From Heterocephalus glaber (taxonomy: Eukaryota > Chordata > Mammalia > Rodentia > Bathyergidae), in the NCBI RefSeq assembly GCF_000247695.1, contig NW_004624743.1:3780404-3844403 (forward strand): a stretch of 64,000 nucleotides of DNA. The letters run 5' to 3'. The translations under genes and the position numbers were made by a program. The stretch's first letter is position 1. Each line of letters starts with the position of its first letter. Below are positions 13,141 to 28,100 of the stretch, piece after piece. Under the pieces are notes generated by a model, which worked only from the letters and a program-made list of their open reading frames with translations, ran no database searches and was not told where the DNA came from.

Positions 13141-16100
13141 ATGTTTTGGGTTTTTCCCCTCTGGTTTCTCTTTTGCTTGCCCCTTAGTATGTGTGCACAC
13201 GTGCTCAATTAAGAGTTAGCAGCAGAATGGAAATGACAGGTGCAGTTTCTGCTAGCTAGTTAGCAACTTTAGAAAGCCCCTCTGTGGTCCCGCGGAGATA
13301 AAACTGCATGGTCCAAGCAAAGGCTATTGAAATTCTAGCTGGAGCAGGCCTGAAGCCCAGCACCAGTTTCTGGAGAGGCAAAATCTGAATGTGAAAGGAT
13401 CCAAAAGCATTCTTGACCTGAAAGCCCATTTACAAAAATCAAAAGCGCTCGAGCCTTTTTCACTCCAGGTATCAATAAGACATTATCCTCCTCCACAGAC
13501 TGCAGTGTGAAAGTACATAAAATGCAGGAAGGCCCTTGCTGCAAACCGCATGGACTCAGAATGTAAACCCAGGCCATCTTCCTCACTACCAAAGAAATGA
13601 ATTTGTGGATTGCTTTGAACTCGCGCCCGTCCTTGGATCCCTGACACCTTGCCATGTCTGAGTTCACAAGAAAAACAAGTTCGGCTTCACCACTTGTTGG
13701 ATAGCATCAATTACCCAGAGATCCTGATAATATGTATGGGAAACGCACAGGCTGTGTGAAACCCGACATCAGCTGACTGCAGTGATACATGCTGACTGGA
13801 GATTGTCTTAACTGCAGGTAGAACATGCCCAGATTAGCTTATCTGATTACACATTGGGATGCAATATTATTCAAATATAAATTAACACTTTCTGGTTCTC
13901 TCTGGACTCAGATGTTGTGAATGGGTAAAGAACAGAGAGGTTGAGTTCTCTCCCCTACTCCAGAGGACGGCAAACCATGGAACCTGCCTCACATCTAGCC
14001 TGAGGATGAGCTTTTACTGGCACAACTGCTCTTGTGCTCCGACATACACAGAAGCAACAAAGCCGGAACTATTTGCTACCTGGCTCTTTATAGAGGAGGT
14101 TTGTTGACCTCTGATTCCTTTCCGTTTTCCCAAAAGTATGGCACCTGGTTCCTGAAATGTGCTACGAAGGGGGCAGGCCCTGATTCCTGGGTGTGAGACC
14201 TACGCAGTTCCTCAGCCCATAGTTAGAAAGGCCTCCTGCTTGGTTTCATGCTCAGTTACCATCTTAAAATTCTTAAGCCGCATTTTCACTTTGCACTGGG
14301 CCCATAAATAAGGTGGCTGGTTCCTCCTGGTGCAGTGGCACATGCCTGTGATCCTAGTATTTTGAAAGGTGGGGGCAGGAGAATTGCAAGTTCAAGCCCA
14401 GCTGGAATAATTTAGTGACTTAGCAAGATTCTGTCTCAAACAACAAAAAACCCAAAACGAAAACAAAACCAAAACCCCACCACCAGCAGCTCCCATACCA
14501 CGTGACAATTTCAGATCTTTCATAATAAAGTTTAGATGCACTCAGATCTGAGTATCGGAAATAGGCACTTTTTGCTCGACATGTGTGGACGATTCTAAAA
14601 CTATGCCATGCAAGAACTTTTCATAATTTTTCAAACTAGAGCAATGCTTCCCGGCTCTGCCTCTTTCAGGAGAAAAGAATCAGAGCCAAGTGCAATGCAC
14701 CATGCAGTGGCCTGGGTAGGAAGCGCCCGCCCAGGTCTGTCTCACCGTTGAAGTTGGAGGTGAAGCAGAACACGTCGTATCTGCTCTTGTCCTTGTCCCA
14801 GAAACCGTAGTTGCGGACGCCAGGCACGGTGTTCTGGCCCCCGCAGGGCTCACGGGGCTTGGTGATGGGGTACTGCACCGAGCCATCGCTCAGCCAGCCC
14901 GCGTTGCACCAGTCCAGCCCGCCGCGCCAGGCCTCGTAGAGCTGGTCGAAGGAGGCGATTACGGCGTCCTGGGCCAGGCAGGCTTGCTGTGCCTCGTGGA
15001 AGTTCAGGTTGTAGCGCCCCAGTCTCGGGAAGTAAGGGAAGACCACACCTGTCCAGAGGGCAAGGGAGGGGTCAGTAGAGGCCAGCGGACAGGAGCCACC
15101 TCCACAGCCCACCTGACTGCTGCAATCTGAACCCGGGGAAGGGGCTTCGGCCACCCCCGGGTAGCCTCTCAGGGCCCCGACCCCTTGGCAGAGCCTCCGA
15201 GCCTGAGCTGCTCACAATCAGCTCTTTGGTTTGGCGACTTCAGTGAGTTGCCTCTTTTCCTAAAAATGTAACTCACTGCTTAAAATTCTCCTTTCTGGAA
15301 ATGGCCAGGCAGCAGTAGAGTTCCCCAGGAGCCTGGCTGGGAACTTACCCTCTGCACCTGCTTACAAACTCCCTGAACAGCTTAATCACAGCCCTTTCCT
15401 TGCAGGGAGGAGAGAGTAGCAAGTACTGAGAAAAGGGGGCTGCAGGGTTTGGGGAGAGGGAGCTGTGGAGTCAGTGCTCCCCTTAGAAATCATTACAGGG
15501 TTAGTAGCTTTATCTAGTTCTTGAAGTATATAAAGAAACACGTGTATACATCCACTTAAATGTGCTTCTTAGGTAAGTTACTATCACAGAGAGGCTTCTT
15601 ATTTGGAGAACTCTAAAGTGAATTTGCATATCTAACACAAACCTCATTAACTAGTTCATAAGATAATTTGGTACAGTGAGCTACACTCCCATCAAAGGCA
15701 TCATGGCTTCCAACTTTTACTGCAGTTCTTCATCTTCGTGTTTTACTTCCTTTTAGTCATACAACTAAAATAAAGGCTTTTGCTTAAAAATATTTCCATT
15801 ACTATTTTCAGCTTCCATTTTATATACTGCAAATGGAAGCTAACGTTTTAAAAATGTTTTTCACTACCAATAGGGAAAAAAGAACATTTCCCTGAACTTG
15901 TACAAGGCAGCTTCAGAAAAGGCATTGGCTGACTGGTCACTGCTGACATGAAATGTTTTAGAGAACAAAATCCCTTAGGGAGTGTAGATTTTGTGACATG
16001 GCCTTTGAATTTGCCTGGGAAGACACAGTGGTTTTCAAAAACATTTCTTTTGTCCAAATAACGATGGGAGGTGTAGGGCTATCTCACAACATCCTGCACA

Positions 16101-19100
16101 GCTTCTTAAAGGAAGAAGATTACCAGATTAAGATAGCAAACTTGTTTGATTTACTGGACATACAGAATGATCACGAGTCCCTCGTTTCTTTCTTTCGAGG
16201 CTGAGGCAGGAGGGTCTCAAGTTCAGGCCCATTCCAGGTAATTTAGTGATTTAGCCAGATCCTGTCTCAATATAAAACATAAAAAAGGGGCTAGGGATGT
16301 TCAAGCCCACTACTGGACATAAAAATATATGTCAACGCACCTTCCTCATTATTAATAAGAGGTTAATTGGAGTGCCTGTATTTTTTAAACTATGATTTAA
16401 AATAACTAATGTTTTTGCATGTGGAAGGCACATGCTTGTCCCACTGAGCCAGTAACTGAAGGGCTTGTCTCACACATCCCAAGACTGCAGACCCTGGGTA
16501 AGATGCACACAGGGTAAGCGGCGCACAGGAAACACTTCCTTTTGTAAATTGTCCTGGGAGACTCTGCAAGAAGAAATTTCCAGTCTGAACCAGGTTTCAT
16601 GCGGCAAAGGTCCCTGGAAGCCTTGGTCGTTAGTCCTCAGTGCAGGCCAGCTGGCACCCGCCTGAGGCAGAGCTCCAAGAAGGCCTCCTGATCCCATTCT
16701 GCCTACACAGGTTCTTGGCAAGGGATCTGTAGGCTGGAGTGGGGCCAGAGGAGAAGGGACGACTCCCAGGCTGCCGCTGGCCCCCACTGTGCTGAGTGGG
16801 GGAAGAACCTGGAGCAACTTCCCCAGGAAGGGGTCTGAGGAGGCCCAGCTAGGAGCTCCGAGGGTGCTGGGAAGGAATTGCTACAGTGCTTGTTCCTGAG
16901 GACTCGGTCCTCTTTCCTTGGCACCTGGGAATGCCTGCCTGTGATGGCAAGACATGGGCTCATCCAGTGGAGGGTCTCTTGGCTAAAAGCCGAGTGACAG
17001 AAAATCTCCATGAATCTCAACCTAGGGAGGGGAAGAAACTATAAGGTGTACTTAGAATATAGAGTGAATGTTTAAATTTTAAAACAATTACAGCAAAAGA
17101 TGCATTGGCATTCATTCCCCTCATAATACTCTCTCTTGCTTCGAGCTTTGAACACATTCATCCCATGGCTCTTGCCACTTTCTGCAGCAGTTCTGGAAGT
17201 CTTCCTTCATCAGTGTCTTCATTTGCACTTTCCTGGCTGCCAGGGAGTTCTGAATCAATTAAAAACATTTCGCTATCATGGTCATTTTGACTTTGGGGAG
17301 GACCCAGAAGGTGCATGCGCCAGATCCGGTGAATAAGGTGGATGAGCACAAGGCCTCATGTTTTTTGTAGCCTGCCTTTCTGTTGGATGGTGTTCGGCCG
17401 TAAGATTCACTGTATTTTTGATCATACCTTGTGGAGACACTCATGAAAGAGTACTTCCAGAGCTGCTTCAGAAAGTGACAAGAAGAATGGGATGAGGGTG
17501 TTCAAAGCACAAACAAAGAAGAGTATTCTGAGGGAGGTCAATGGCAGTGTCCTTTTCTGTAGCACATTTTAAAAATGTAAACATTCACCACGTATGTCTA
17601 TAACATCTTCTATTTGGGTTGGCTTCCCTTTTCCAAATGTCTCAAGATGGAGGCACTGGAAAATATATTTTAATTTATAATAATTTCAAAGACCTAGAAA
17701 ACCTTTTAGGTTTAAATTCACTGTAATGTATTGTGGTAGACTCTCATGGGCATGAGGAAAATAATTTCTTTAGTACTTTTTCCTTGATTGCCTATTGCCT
17801 GTTACTGATATATCATTGGTTTAGTTTTAAATCCAGTGTAATGTGTTTTATTTTAGTTTCTTTCCAATTTAACAAAATTTCATACAATCAATTCCTAAAG
17901 CCAGAGTGAAATTTTATGTTAAAATGTCACTGTTTTTCAACCATGGGACAAGTCACTGGTTGTACTAACTGAAAAGGTTTACTTAACGAATTTTAACCAA
18001 TGTTTGATGATGTTGGAAAGAATATATTCCAGGTAAATCAAGTTCAGCTTCAGTGTTTGAGTAGCCCAAGTTGTAAAACTTCCATGTGTATTCTACACAT
18101 GTAGCAAGTGCAGTTCAACACTCATATGTTTCTCAAGCAAGGCTGTTTCTGGAACTGCATATTAGCAATTTATTTGCCTATTTCACTTTCAGGTAGTTAA
18201 GATTTCAATACTCAACTGCGGAATCCTTCTGGGATTTATGGAAAAACTTGCAATTCCTACAGCTGAATTTTAGAGCAAGTTATGGCTTTGGTGCAGTACT
18301 GCAAACATCAGAAAAGTTAAACTTATGGGCAGGCAACAAGGGTCTGTGGTTATACGTAATTCATTTATCTTTTAGCCTTTTCTGTCAAAAGATCATCAAA
18401 AGCTCTTCTCTTTTCCATGAAGTGCTGGTATGTGTCATTACAAAGAAGATTAAATAGAATGATACATCCCATGGAAAACAGTAATATAAAATGTGTGAAG
18501 GGATTGGTCAGTGAAGTACATTTTGAGGAAACACTTTTTAAGATTTATAATTATACAGCCCAATTCCTTCTATTTGTTGATAAATAATAATTTGTTAGAT
18601 ATATAAATAATTTTAATATCCTGTTATACATAGAAGTATCAATAACTCCATAAGATAACCCCACAAAGTAAATATTTCTAGTAATAAGGCAAAGACCACG
18701 TAGTATAAATAATTTTTCTTTCCTTAGTGTCTCTTCTTGTGTCTACTAGTGCTATGAACATATCTGAAATTTTTTGTCTGTTTCTAAGACTATATTTTTA
18801 TCTATCTGGCCTCATTTTCACCAATAGATACAAGACTGAGAGAACAAATATAATTTTAATATCTTTTTATATATTGATTGCTGCAATGAATTTTGTAAAG
18901 CTATTTATTGAATTTCTAGTAACATTATCCATGTTATATTTATATAATGCTTATTTTTTTTTGCTTGTTTTTGTATTAATGTAATGAATTGATAATTATT
19001 AGAAAGCTTTACTTTAGCCAAGATTCTGTGCTATATAATGATTTTGTATTTAAAATGAAATTACAAAAAATTATAAAGATAACCATACAATAAAATAAAA

Positions 19101-22100
19101 TCCATAAGGATAAAATTTGAAGAATTTAGCCAATAACCTAAGGACAATTTCCACATAGTCTGGGATAGGTAATGGAGGTAAGGGGATTATATGCATGAGC
19201 GTTGGAAAGCTATGGTCAACCATATAAGGCAAAAGACCCGCTTTATGATGATCAGTTATTACCTATCATTGTTCCTTGGATAATGGAAACCGGTTGTTAA
19301 TACTTGGTGCCTGTCTTCTCTAAGCCAATTACTCCTCCCATCCTGAATAATCCTAAAGTTCACAGATATCAGAGCCAGTAAATAAGACCTGAAAGGCCAA
19401 CGTGGCATGCCATCAGGAGTCACGGATTGCCACAGGGGAGGCCAGCGAAGCCCCCAGAAGGCATCTATAACAGGGTGCGATTCACGAGATGTTTGACACA
19501 CCTAAGTCTCTATGCCTGTGATGGACATGTACAGGCTTCAGAAGGTTGGCTTTCCAGTGCTATGCTAGTGGACCGAACTGGCTTTTTTTTTTTGAAAGCC
19601 ACAAATCTGCACTAGGAGATGAAATGAACTTCTGGTAAATACACACCTACAGCTTTATGTCAGGTTTCATGCCCATGCAGCCAAACTTCACTATTCAATG
19701 TAAAATATTCCTGAAATCCATGAAAAGTCAGATGGCTTGAGATACACAGGGAATGAAACTGGGACGTTTCCCCAGAGGAGGGAGGCAAACATGGCAAGGA
19801 CACTTCCTTGTAGAGATTTGCACACGTGTTGGCTTTTGAAACAACTGAATACGTTACATATACTCAAGACACAGACTATCCCTTGTCTCCAAAATGCCTT
19901 GATCATTTTGTATTCAGTGCCTAAGGGACCCTGGGCCATTAAACAAGTACTTCTTCGCTTACTGAGTTTATTTAAATAAACTCAGAGGTTAGTTTTTTGT
20001 TAAGTTTTTGCAGTCATTTTATAGAATACAATGCCATGCAATTCACTATAGATGTTCTTTACAAAATTTACCATTATTCTGAAACTGAGATAATTTTAGA
20101 AGCATAATAAAAAAGAATCCAATATGAATTTCTCAATAAGTGTACGTTAGGATTTAAATTTCAAATAGCATAAGGCAATTTCTAAAAATTATTAATTCAG
20201 TTTCACTGCACGTTTCCCCTGGCTGCAAACATATTCAGTTGTGCACATAAGCACTGTGTGTACACTTCAAATATGAAAGCTGAAATCACAGGCAGACTAC
20301 ATAGTACAAAATAATAGAAAAATATCCTAGGCATAGGGTTTTGGTTTCTCACACTATTAATTACTATGGTAACCACTACCCATTACCTTTCATGAAACAA
20401 AAGGAGCCATGATGAATTACCATTTTCCAGTTTAAGCTGCTGGATAGAGACCCACCTTGCAAGTCTAAGGTGACCACGGCAGTGTCATCTTCTAAGCCTT
20501 CGATCACCTCACACTTGTACCTTCCATAATCCTCCAGGGCGAGGTTCGTGATGACTAGAGAGGCGTCATTGTCACTGTCTCCCTTCAGGAACACTCTCCC
20601 CTGGTAGCCTCCATAGGTTTTCTTATGGTAGCCCATGGACACAAAAACATCCACTTCCTTGAGGTAATCTGAAGTTAGCTTGGTCCACTTAATTCGGATC
20701 TTGTGGAGTCCTGAGCCAAAAGTTGAGGGGTTTCGATAAAATTTACATGGCAGTGTGACGTTGCCGCCTCTGTGGGAGAAGACCTTGGCTTGTTCCGCTT
20801 GTACGACCAGACGGGGGCCATTTTCTACTGCAATTGAAAAGAAAGAAAAAAGAAAACAACCATTCATGTGCTTTCAGATATTTTGGGTACAATGAAATAT
20901 GCAAATACACAGTATATTTGACAAAATGAACAGCTTGGGTGATTATCTCTTCTGCAATCTCTTCTGGATCAGACAGAATAGTGCCTCTGGCACCTAAAAG
21001 GTGTCTCTCAGGCAGTCATGACTGCTCAGACACTAAGCAAAGGAAGGATTTGCTTCATGCTCATCCAGAAATACTGTATTCAAGACCAATAGCCATCTGA
21101 AGTTCAATGATTTCATAATACATTTCATTGATTTTTCTGGTTCCATTTTTCATCATTTAAATATCAAAAATAAGGATGAGGATGGATATTGGACAGAATA
21201 TAAGCCCAAAACTTTCAAAGTAAGCCCAGCTCGGTTTTTTTAATACAATAAGTTTGTATTACATTTATAGAACAAGCATAAAACACCAGGAGTCTCTTTC
21301 ATTATATTGTTCCAGCCAAAGAATTCAGAATGTCCTTGTGTTTGTGGCATCTATGCAAATACACATCACCCTTGGCCCGCTAGTCTGAGCTTTCGAGCAA
21401 CATGTGTGCTTTTCATTTTCCCACAAAGGGTAAACATCAGAAAGGTATTTTAAATGAATGCTACTGACAAATTCCAGAATATTTTGAAACATATTCTTCC
21501 AAATTTGAATGTTAGAAGTATACCCACAGTTATACTTATTTCCTGATCAGTCAGCTAATTACCTGCTTCCTTACTTTCTTTAAATGTCCTCCTACCCCTC
21601 TGTTTCTGCTGTCTGATATGTCTTATTGTACAATTCTCTTTATCACTTCCACCTTTCCTTTCCTTGCCCTTGGTTTTCTGCCTTCCCTGCTGCCAGGCCT
21701 TCACTGCCTTCCAAAAAACACCCCAATATTTCAGGTCTGCCAAGCCAGCAGTGTGGCTGTTCTGTTATTCTCAGATCTTGGCTTTCTCTGGGGATTCCCT
21801 GCTTAGCACTTTGTGCTTTTGACCTTGACAAGGTCTACGGAGGTCATGCAAGCTTTGAAAATGAGAAGCAATGCAATCACTCCCCAACACATGTCCCCAG
21901 ATAGCCCTCTTGCTGGTGTCACTAGTTCTTGGCCATGAAGTATTTGAGATCTACAACCCCTGGGAAGAGTAGCCATTCACCATGAGATGGCTCTCAAAAC
22001 TGACTTAATGCCAAACATACATATGATTCTGAATTTCAAATAAACCATGCTCCCCCGCAAAAAACCAAACATAGCATTTCTATTTTTATCACATAGCAAT

Positions 22101-25100
22101 CTGAATTAATATTTACAAGTGAACATATTTACAGTTTCATTTGTAGAGAGCCCCAAACCTCAGAAAATAAAAAGTTTAACAAAGACATGAATGTCCCCAC
22201 TTTCCATAAATAATGACTTCACTTTGTATGTAGATAAAATGAATCACAAACTCAGTTCACCAAACATTTCATTAATGTACTATTCTTTATCTTCTTATTC
22301 AGGATACAAGGATATGAAGTGAGGAAAGAGAAACCTGTCTCCACCTCCATGCTACATGCTACTTTTCCCCTACTATATCCCCAGTGACTGCACCCAGGTT
22401 CTATTTAAGCGTCTCTAGTCTTCTTTGTAGGAGAAAGAAAAGGTGCTATGGTGTCAGTTTGCTCAGTAATTCCTGGTCAGCCTAGGGGACATTTCCTAGC
22501 ATCTAGGTAGAACACCTGGAGGCTGAGTTTAGATGTAGCTCATAGCTACGAGAGCTCTTAGATCCACGAGGCTGCGAGTTTAGTAAAAGTCAAAGCTAAT
22601 GTCCCTGGTCACTGAGACAGATACTATGGCAGTTGAGAACAAGGCCTTCCATTGATGGAGCTTAGTCTAACTTCATCTCTACAATTTCCTAGCTGTTTGG
22701 CAAGTGGCACAACTGAGATTTTCATGTGTGAATTAGGGACAGTGATGCCTCCTGTTATGCAGAGTGGGCCAAACGCAGCTCAGTGCCCAGAACAAAGGCT
22801 GACCAGAGGTGAGGAAGCCCTGATGCTAACTGCTCCTTTGGTACAGTTCTTCTTCAGTACATCCCCAAAATGATGCTGCCTGCTACTGAGCGTAACTGCG
22901 TACATTAACCTTCCATACTTCTAACTACTTGTACAGTTTTGAACCACGTGGAGGTAAAAATAAATAACATACATGCCACTTGTGTTGTATAAGAGAATTG
23001 GAAATTTGTGTGGCTTGATATAAATGTAAGGTTTTCTAGAACGAACACAAGTTTGGAATGTTTCATGAATTGAAGAACTAGAGCAAAGACTGAAATTCTT
23101 GCATATGAGGTGAGACTTCTAATTGTTTCCTATGGTGAATTGCACATGGTTTTGTAGTATGCATAGGCTTCTGATTTGTTTTACTTCTTCTCTGGCATTT
23201 TGCGTATGGTATAATATTGAAAACAGAGCAGATGCCAAAAATCCACTGACTTTATACAAAGTATTTTTCTCATATATATATAAAACTAAAACGCTTGTAT
23301 TCTTATTTCTTCAGGGAGGGCTTCAGGTAATAGATGCCAGAGGTCTCTGGCTGAAACCAACAGTCCCCTAGGAAGGACTAACGTGTTTAGTGACTAACGG
23401 CTCCTGACGCTCATTAAGCTAACTCTCCAACAGGGCCTCCAAAGTAATGTTTTTCATGTGCTTCTTTTCAAAACTTCCGCACTGCAGACTCTAGCGCAGG
23501 GGGTGCTGTTGGAGGGAGTGGCCTGTTCCAGAAGAGGAAGATGACAGGAACGAGCATGAGGCAGCAATCCAGGAGTTCTGGGTGCTACTGGCTTCAGGCG
23601 TCTGTGGCGTGAGGGCACTGAGCTTAACATGTGTCCTAGGCTGCCACACTAGTACGACCTGGAAACACACTAAGCTGGAGAGGGGAAGGAAGCAGCAAAG
23701 GCAGCAGAAAAGAGAAGCAAGCTGGCTGCTGACATCTGCAGTGCTGCGTAGAGTAAGTCTTGGATCTGATCAGTGGATTCAACACTGGGAGCAGTGTGAA
23801 ATCCATGCTTGAATCAGAACTGTTGGATCAACAAGGCAGTTGCGTATAAATATAAATCTTGATCATTGGGATGAATACTTCTTACTTTCCTTGTAAAACC
23901 CTGAAAGAATAAATAAAAACAAGCCTAAATGTGCACATTTTCCCCCTGCCTTTCAATGTGGAAAGGTGCGCACAGACACTTCGTGAAGACCTTGGTGATG
24001 CACTTAAAGGAGGGAGGGTATTCAAAACACACAGTTAACCAGGGAAATCAAGCATGTCTAGAGGGAGGCCGAATGGTTTTAAAGAGCAATTTATTTTTTA
24101 ACTATTCCTATTCATATCCTGAGGGTCACTCTCGGTGGCTTGAATGATCTGATGCCCTTCAAAGCCCAGTCGTCCGCAGAGAAAGCAGCAGGGCCTGGTG
24201 AGAGCTGCCCGGAAGCACTGAACCACAGGGCCTCCTCATGATTTTACACATTCTGCTGTGGAATCTGGAGGACAGCACTCATTTCACCAGATAATGAAAG
24301 CAACAGTGGACCAAACAACTGACCTTTGTACCTGCTGTGTAATTTAGATGAAGTCTTGAACAACAGCACAAAAACAATTGCAGAAGAATATATCAGAAAT
24401 ACGGTACTGGACCATTGCTTATTGTCCTCAGTTCTATTCAAAGTGGATTTTTGGGGGGTGAGTCATACACAAAGAAATCCAGGTGACAGAAAAAGAAGGA
24501 GAAGGACTATGGATCAAATTTTGCCTTTCTGAGATGAATTATGGATTGAACAAGATAACCAGTCTGACATTGGTTACCTTCTCCTCTGGTGTGTAGGTAA
24601 AGTAGATCCAAAGTTTGAATTTCTTAGACCCATAAAAAAAAACCTAGAGAACTTTTTTAAAGATGTCTAAGCAACATGCTAAATAAGGGTATTAAAATAT
24701 CTCTTCTAGAAAAGTACTCTGCTTCCATCCTCCACCATTTAAACTTATCATGGTAAGACACACCCACCCACACACCCGCCCACGCACTTACCATTTCACC
24801 CATGTTTAACTGTGTAGTCCAGTGCTGTTAATTCCTTTCACCCTGTTATACAACCACCGCCCCTACTTTTCCCACAACATTTTCACTATCCCAAATAGAA
24901 AGTTAATTTCTCTCTGACATTCCACACTGACAGGCATTCAATTCTCAACTCCATGATGAGTCATTTAAAAACAATATACAAGGCTTAGAAACCATTTCCT
25001 TTCTCTTGTGACATTCGTTATCACCTTGGTAGGTTTGGATGTGTAAGACACAGCCCTTTGGAAACTGTGATTTTCCTTAGGACGGCCAAGACCTGTGGAA

Positions 25101-28100
25101 GAATGAGCCACCCGGGTGGATCTGAATCCTTGTCGCTGTGCTCACCACACTCTATTGGCACCAATCCCTGTCTTGCTGGTATGGCGCGTCCCACCCAGAC
25201 ACGGTGCCTGGCACACATGGAGTGGTAATGATTACAGGGCTGACAAAAGCCTGTGCTGGGGTCTGGCGGGAGGCATGGCTTCCTGAGCTTGGGGTGGCTC
25301 TACAATGAAGACACTTTGTAAAAATAGCTATGCACATTGAAGAAACAATGTGTAAGTAGAATCCATAATGTCACTATTTCATCTCTTGTACCTTACACAT
25401 TACACGGGGTAGAATATATTATTTAGGAAAAAGAGTACCTTTCTCATTAACCTTCCACTTTTTAGTTACTGTGTTTTCTGAGGCTGGAATGAGGCTCACA
25501 GTAGTGTGTCTACACCTGGAGCAGAAGCGCCATCTTGCTGATCCAACTTTGCTGGGTTCAACTCGTTGGGTGGGGAAAGGTTACTGGTGACTGTTTTATC
25601 TCTGCCGCCCTCCCCGCTGCTCAGCCTTTGCTATCATTTTGGCTGCCAGTTATTTTTAATTTGTTAAAGATAAAGCTATAATTTGGTTTCCCTGCTAATT
25701 CTTGAATGTAGAGGGTTTTGCCACCTCTTCTCCACAAAGGCAGATCTGCAGGGGCACTAGAGAAATGATCTCATTCCTGCTCTGCCCCTCACCTACTTGA
25801 CGAGCACTGGAAATCTTAAATGTGTCCCTGAACCATCTTTTCTCACATCTGGAGTTCAAACTTTGACCTGCAGATACATATGGATATGTGTGCTTCTGGC
25901 CATTTTTGTAAATTCAAAAGTTTCTATGTGTCTGCATGAACTACACCTGAAAATGTTCACAAGAAACTAACAACCTTGGCACCTTGTGAGAAGGTCAGGG
26001 GGAATCTGCATAGACCATGTGGGGACTTTCACTGTGCACATTTTCATACTTTTAAGGAATCTGAACTCTGTGAATGTGCTGCATATGTACAAGCTAAAAA
26101 TGTAACAAAGATAAACTGAAAACTTGAGGGAATATAATAAACAAACAAACACAACTCTGTCTAGCACATCTATAAAAAGAAACACAAGATGCTAACAGCC
26201 ACAGTTCTGATATATTGTTGTAATTAAAGCATTATATTTTTGCAGAAGATTTATTGCTCCGTTAATGAAAATGGTTTCTTCAAACAAGTAAGCCTTTACA
26301 ACATGAAAGTTATGTCTTATTTCCTATTTTTCTAGATGATATTGTTGCCAAGGACGTGGATCATTGTCCCCTTTGGAATTATAATGGAAAATCCGTTGCT
26401 GAAAATAAGACCAATGAAGATTGCTCTTCGGTGTAATGTGATTGTGCTGCTTTTCACCATAGTGCCCCGTCCTTTGGTCTCACAGACTTAAAGATCATGT
26501 TCTTCCCATCCACTTCACCATCTCTCCTTCCCCTCCGGCCAGCGGCTACCTTCTCTCTAACCATGGGGTAGTGTCTGCATCCTGCTCTTTCCTGGCAATT
26601 GACAGCTACACAACACTGCCTACAGTTATATTTTCACAATCTGTGATGGGCCCTGCTCTTCCCGTGAGACCTGCACTACCTGGTGTGATTCCACAGAGCA
26701 CCCTCAGGTCCTGAGCAAAACCGTCTTCCTTTCCTTCTGGCTAAAGTGATTCCATGATGGAAACTCTCCAACACCAAAACACACTCTCATCTTGGGAGGC
26801 GGTGACCATGAGTCATTACCTGCCATCACTGTTCTGGAACCTGGAGGTTCACTTATGGTAACCTTTCATTTTTTTCTTTCAAGAACAGGGAAATCTTTCC
26901 CTTTCAAGGATATCTTAGACACAGCTCTGCCGTAAGAAGCTAGTAACGGCAGGTCTCTTGGTTAAATGGACATCCAGAGGCCCCAAGAGGCTCTGAGGAG
27001 TCCAGTGAATATTATTTAAAAATTGCAGTTCTCAGATGTATATCTGAAGCTCTGTTAATGTTCTGAAATAGTGTCTTTTCAATTCCCCTTTCTTCATCCT
27101 TTTATACCAAGAAGAACCAAAGTGTGAGAAGGGAATTTAGCTCTGCTTTGCTGACAGAGTTCTTTGTGGCTTTCTGCCTTTCCACACTAATTAATATTTC
27201 ATTTTGTTTCTTAGCAGTTAAGGGAAATAGATGGACTTTATCTCCTACATTGAGTCACCTAACCTCTCTGTGCCTCAGTTTCCTGATCAGAGAAATCGAG
27301 TTGAGGTATCTTCACCCCAGGGTTCTTGTGAGGGATCAATACACTAAGAACTTCGTGTATTTCCTGGCCTGCGCTGTGTGTCCAGTTAATGTTCACTCAG
27401 CTACTGAATGTAGCAGGAGGCCCAGGCACACACACAGCTCCGGCCCTGGACACTGTCTTTCTGTTCTGGAAGACAGATCCTAGGAAGTACTGGTTCCTAG
27501 AAATTGGCGTCTTATCCTCTCTTGATGGTACTTAATGGGGCAGGCAGAGTTCCTTTCAAGACCACCACCTTAGATGCCTTAAGAAACCACATCTCTAGCA
27601 CTATTCCTATCTACAGGGTCCAGTTTCTGTCTGCTCGCCTTTAATTTTGTTGAGGGTTTCAGGCATTCATTATTTGGGTGGAATGAATGCATTTATGCTA
27701 CTGCCTCACCCTGTTTTCTTATTTCTGTTGAAAATCACCATATTGGTTCATGGGAAAAGCCCCTATTGAAGGCCCAAGATCAAAGTTTCTTTTCACAGAG
27801 ACTTGCTTCTTCTGGAACACAGTAACCCAAAGCGAGTAGGATAAATAAGGGCCATTTTATCCATTACTTCATTCAAAAAATACAGAAAAAAAAGTCTTAG
27901 GTGGAGGCTGTTGGGTTCCTATGTGGGTTTGGAGCATAAGAACCACACTGCCCATGTTGAATCTCTACCTAACCATCCTGAACCTGGGGCGGGCAACTTG
28001 GACCTCCCAGCTCCCATGGGGAAAGCCATTTCAACACAGTGCTGCCAGGGCTGAGAGAGATGAGCTGTTGTTCTTTGTACGCAACAGGTGATTCTAAATG

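Noticed and set aside
12803..13219. 138-codon plus-strand frame across HAPLN1 exon 5
   Set aside because: It is the antisense shadow of the GC-rich Link 2 exon; the Ala/Gly/Arg-rich product reflects composition.
14666..15154. Extended minus-strand frame beyond both ends of exon 4
   Set aside because: Consensus splice sites at 15049 and 14745 cut it, and Link homology stops exactly there.
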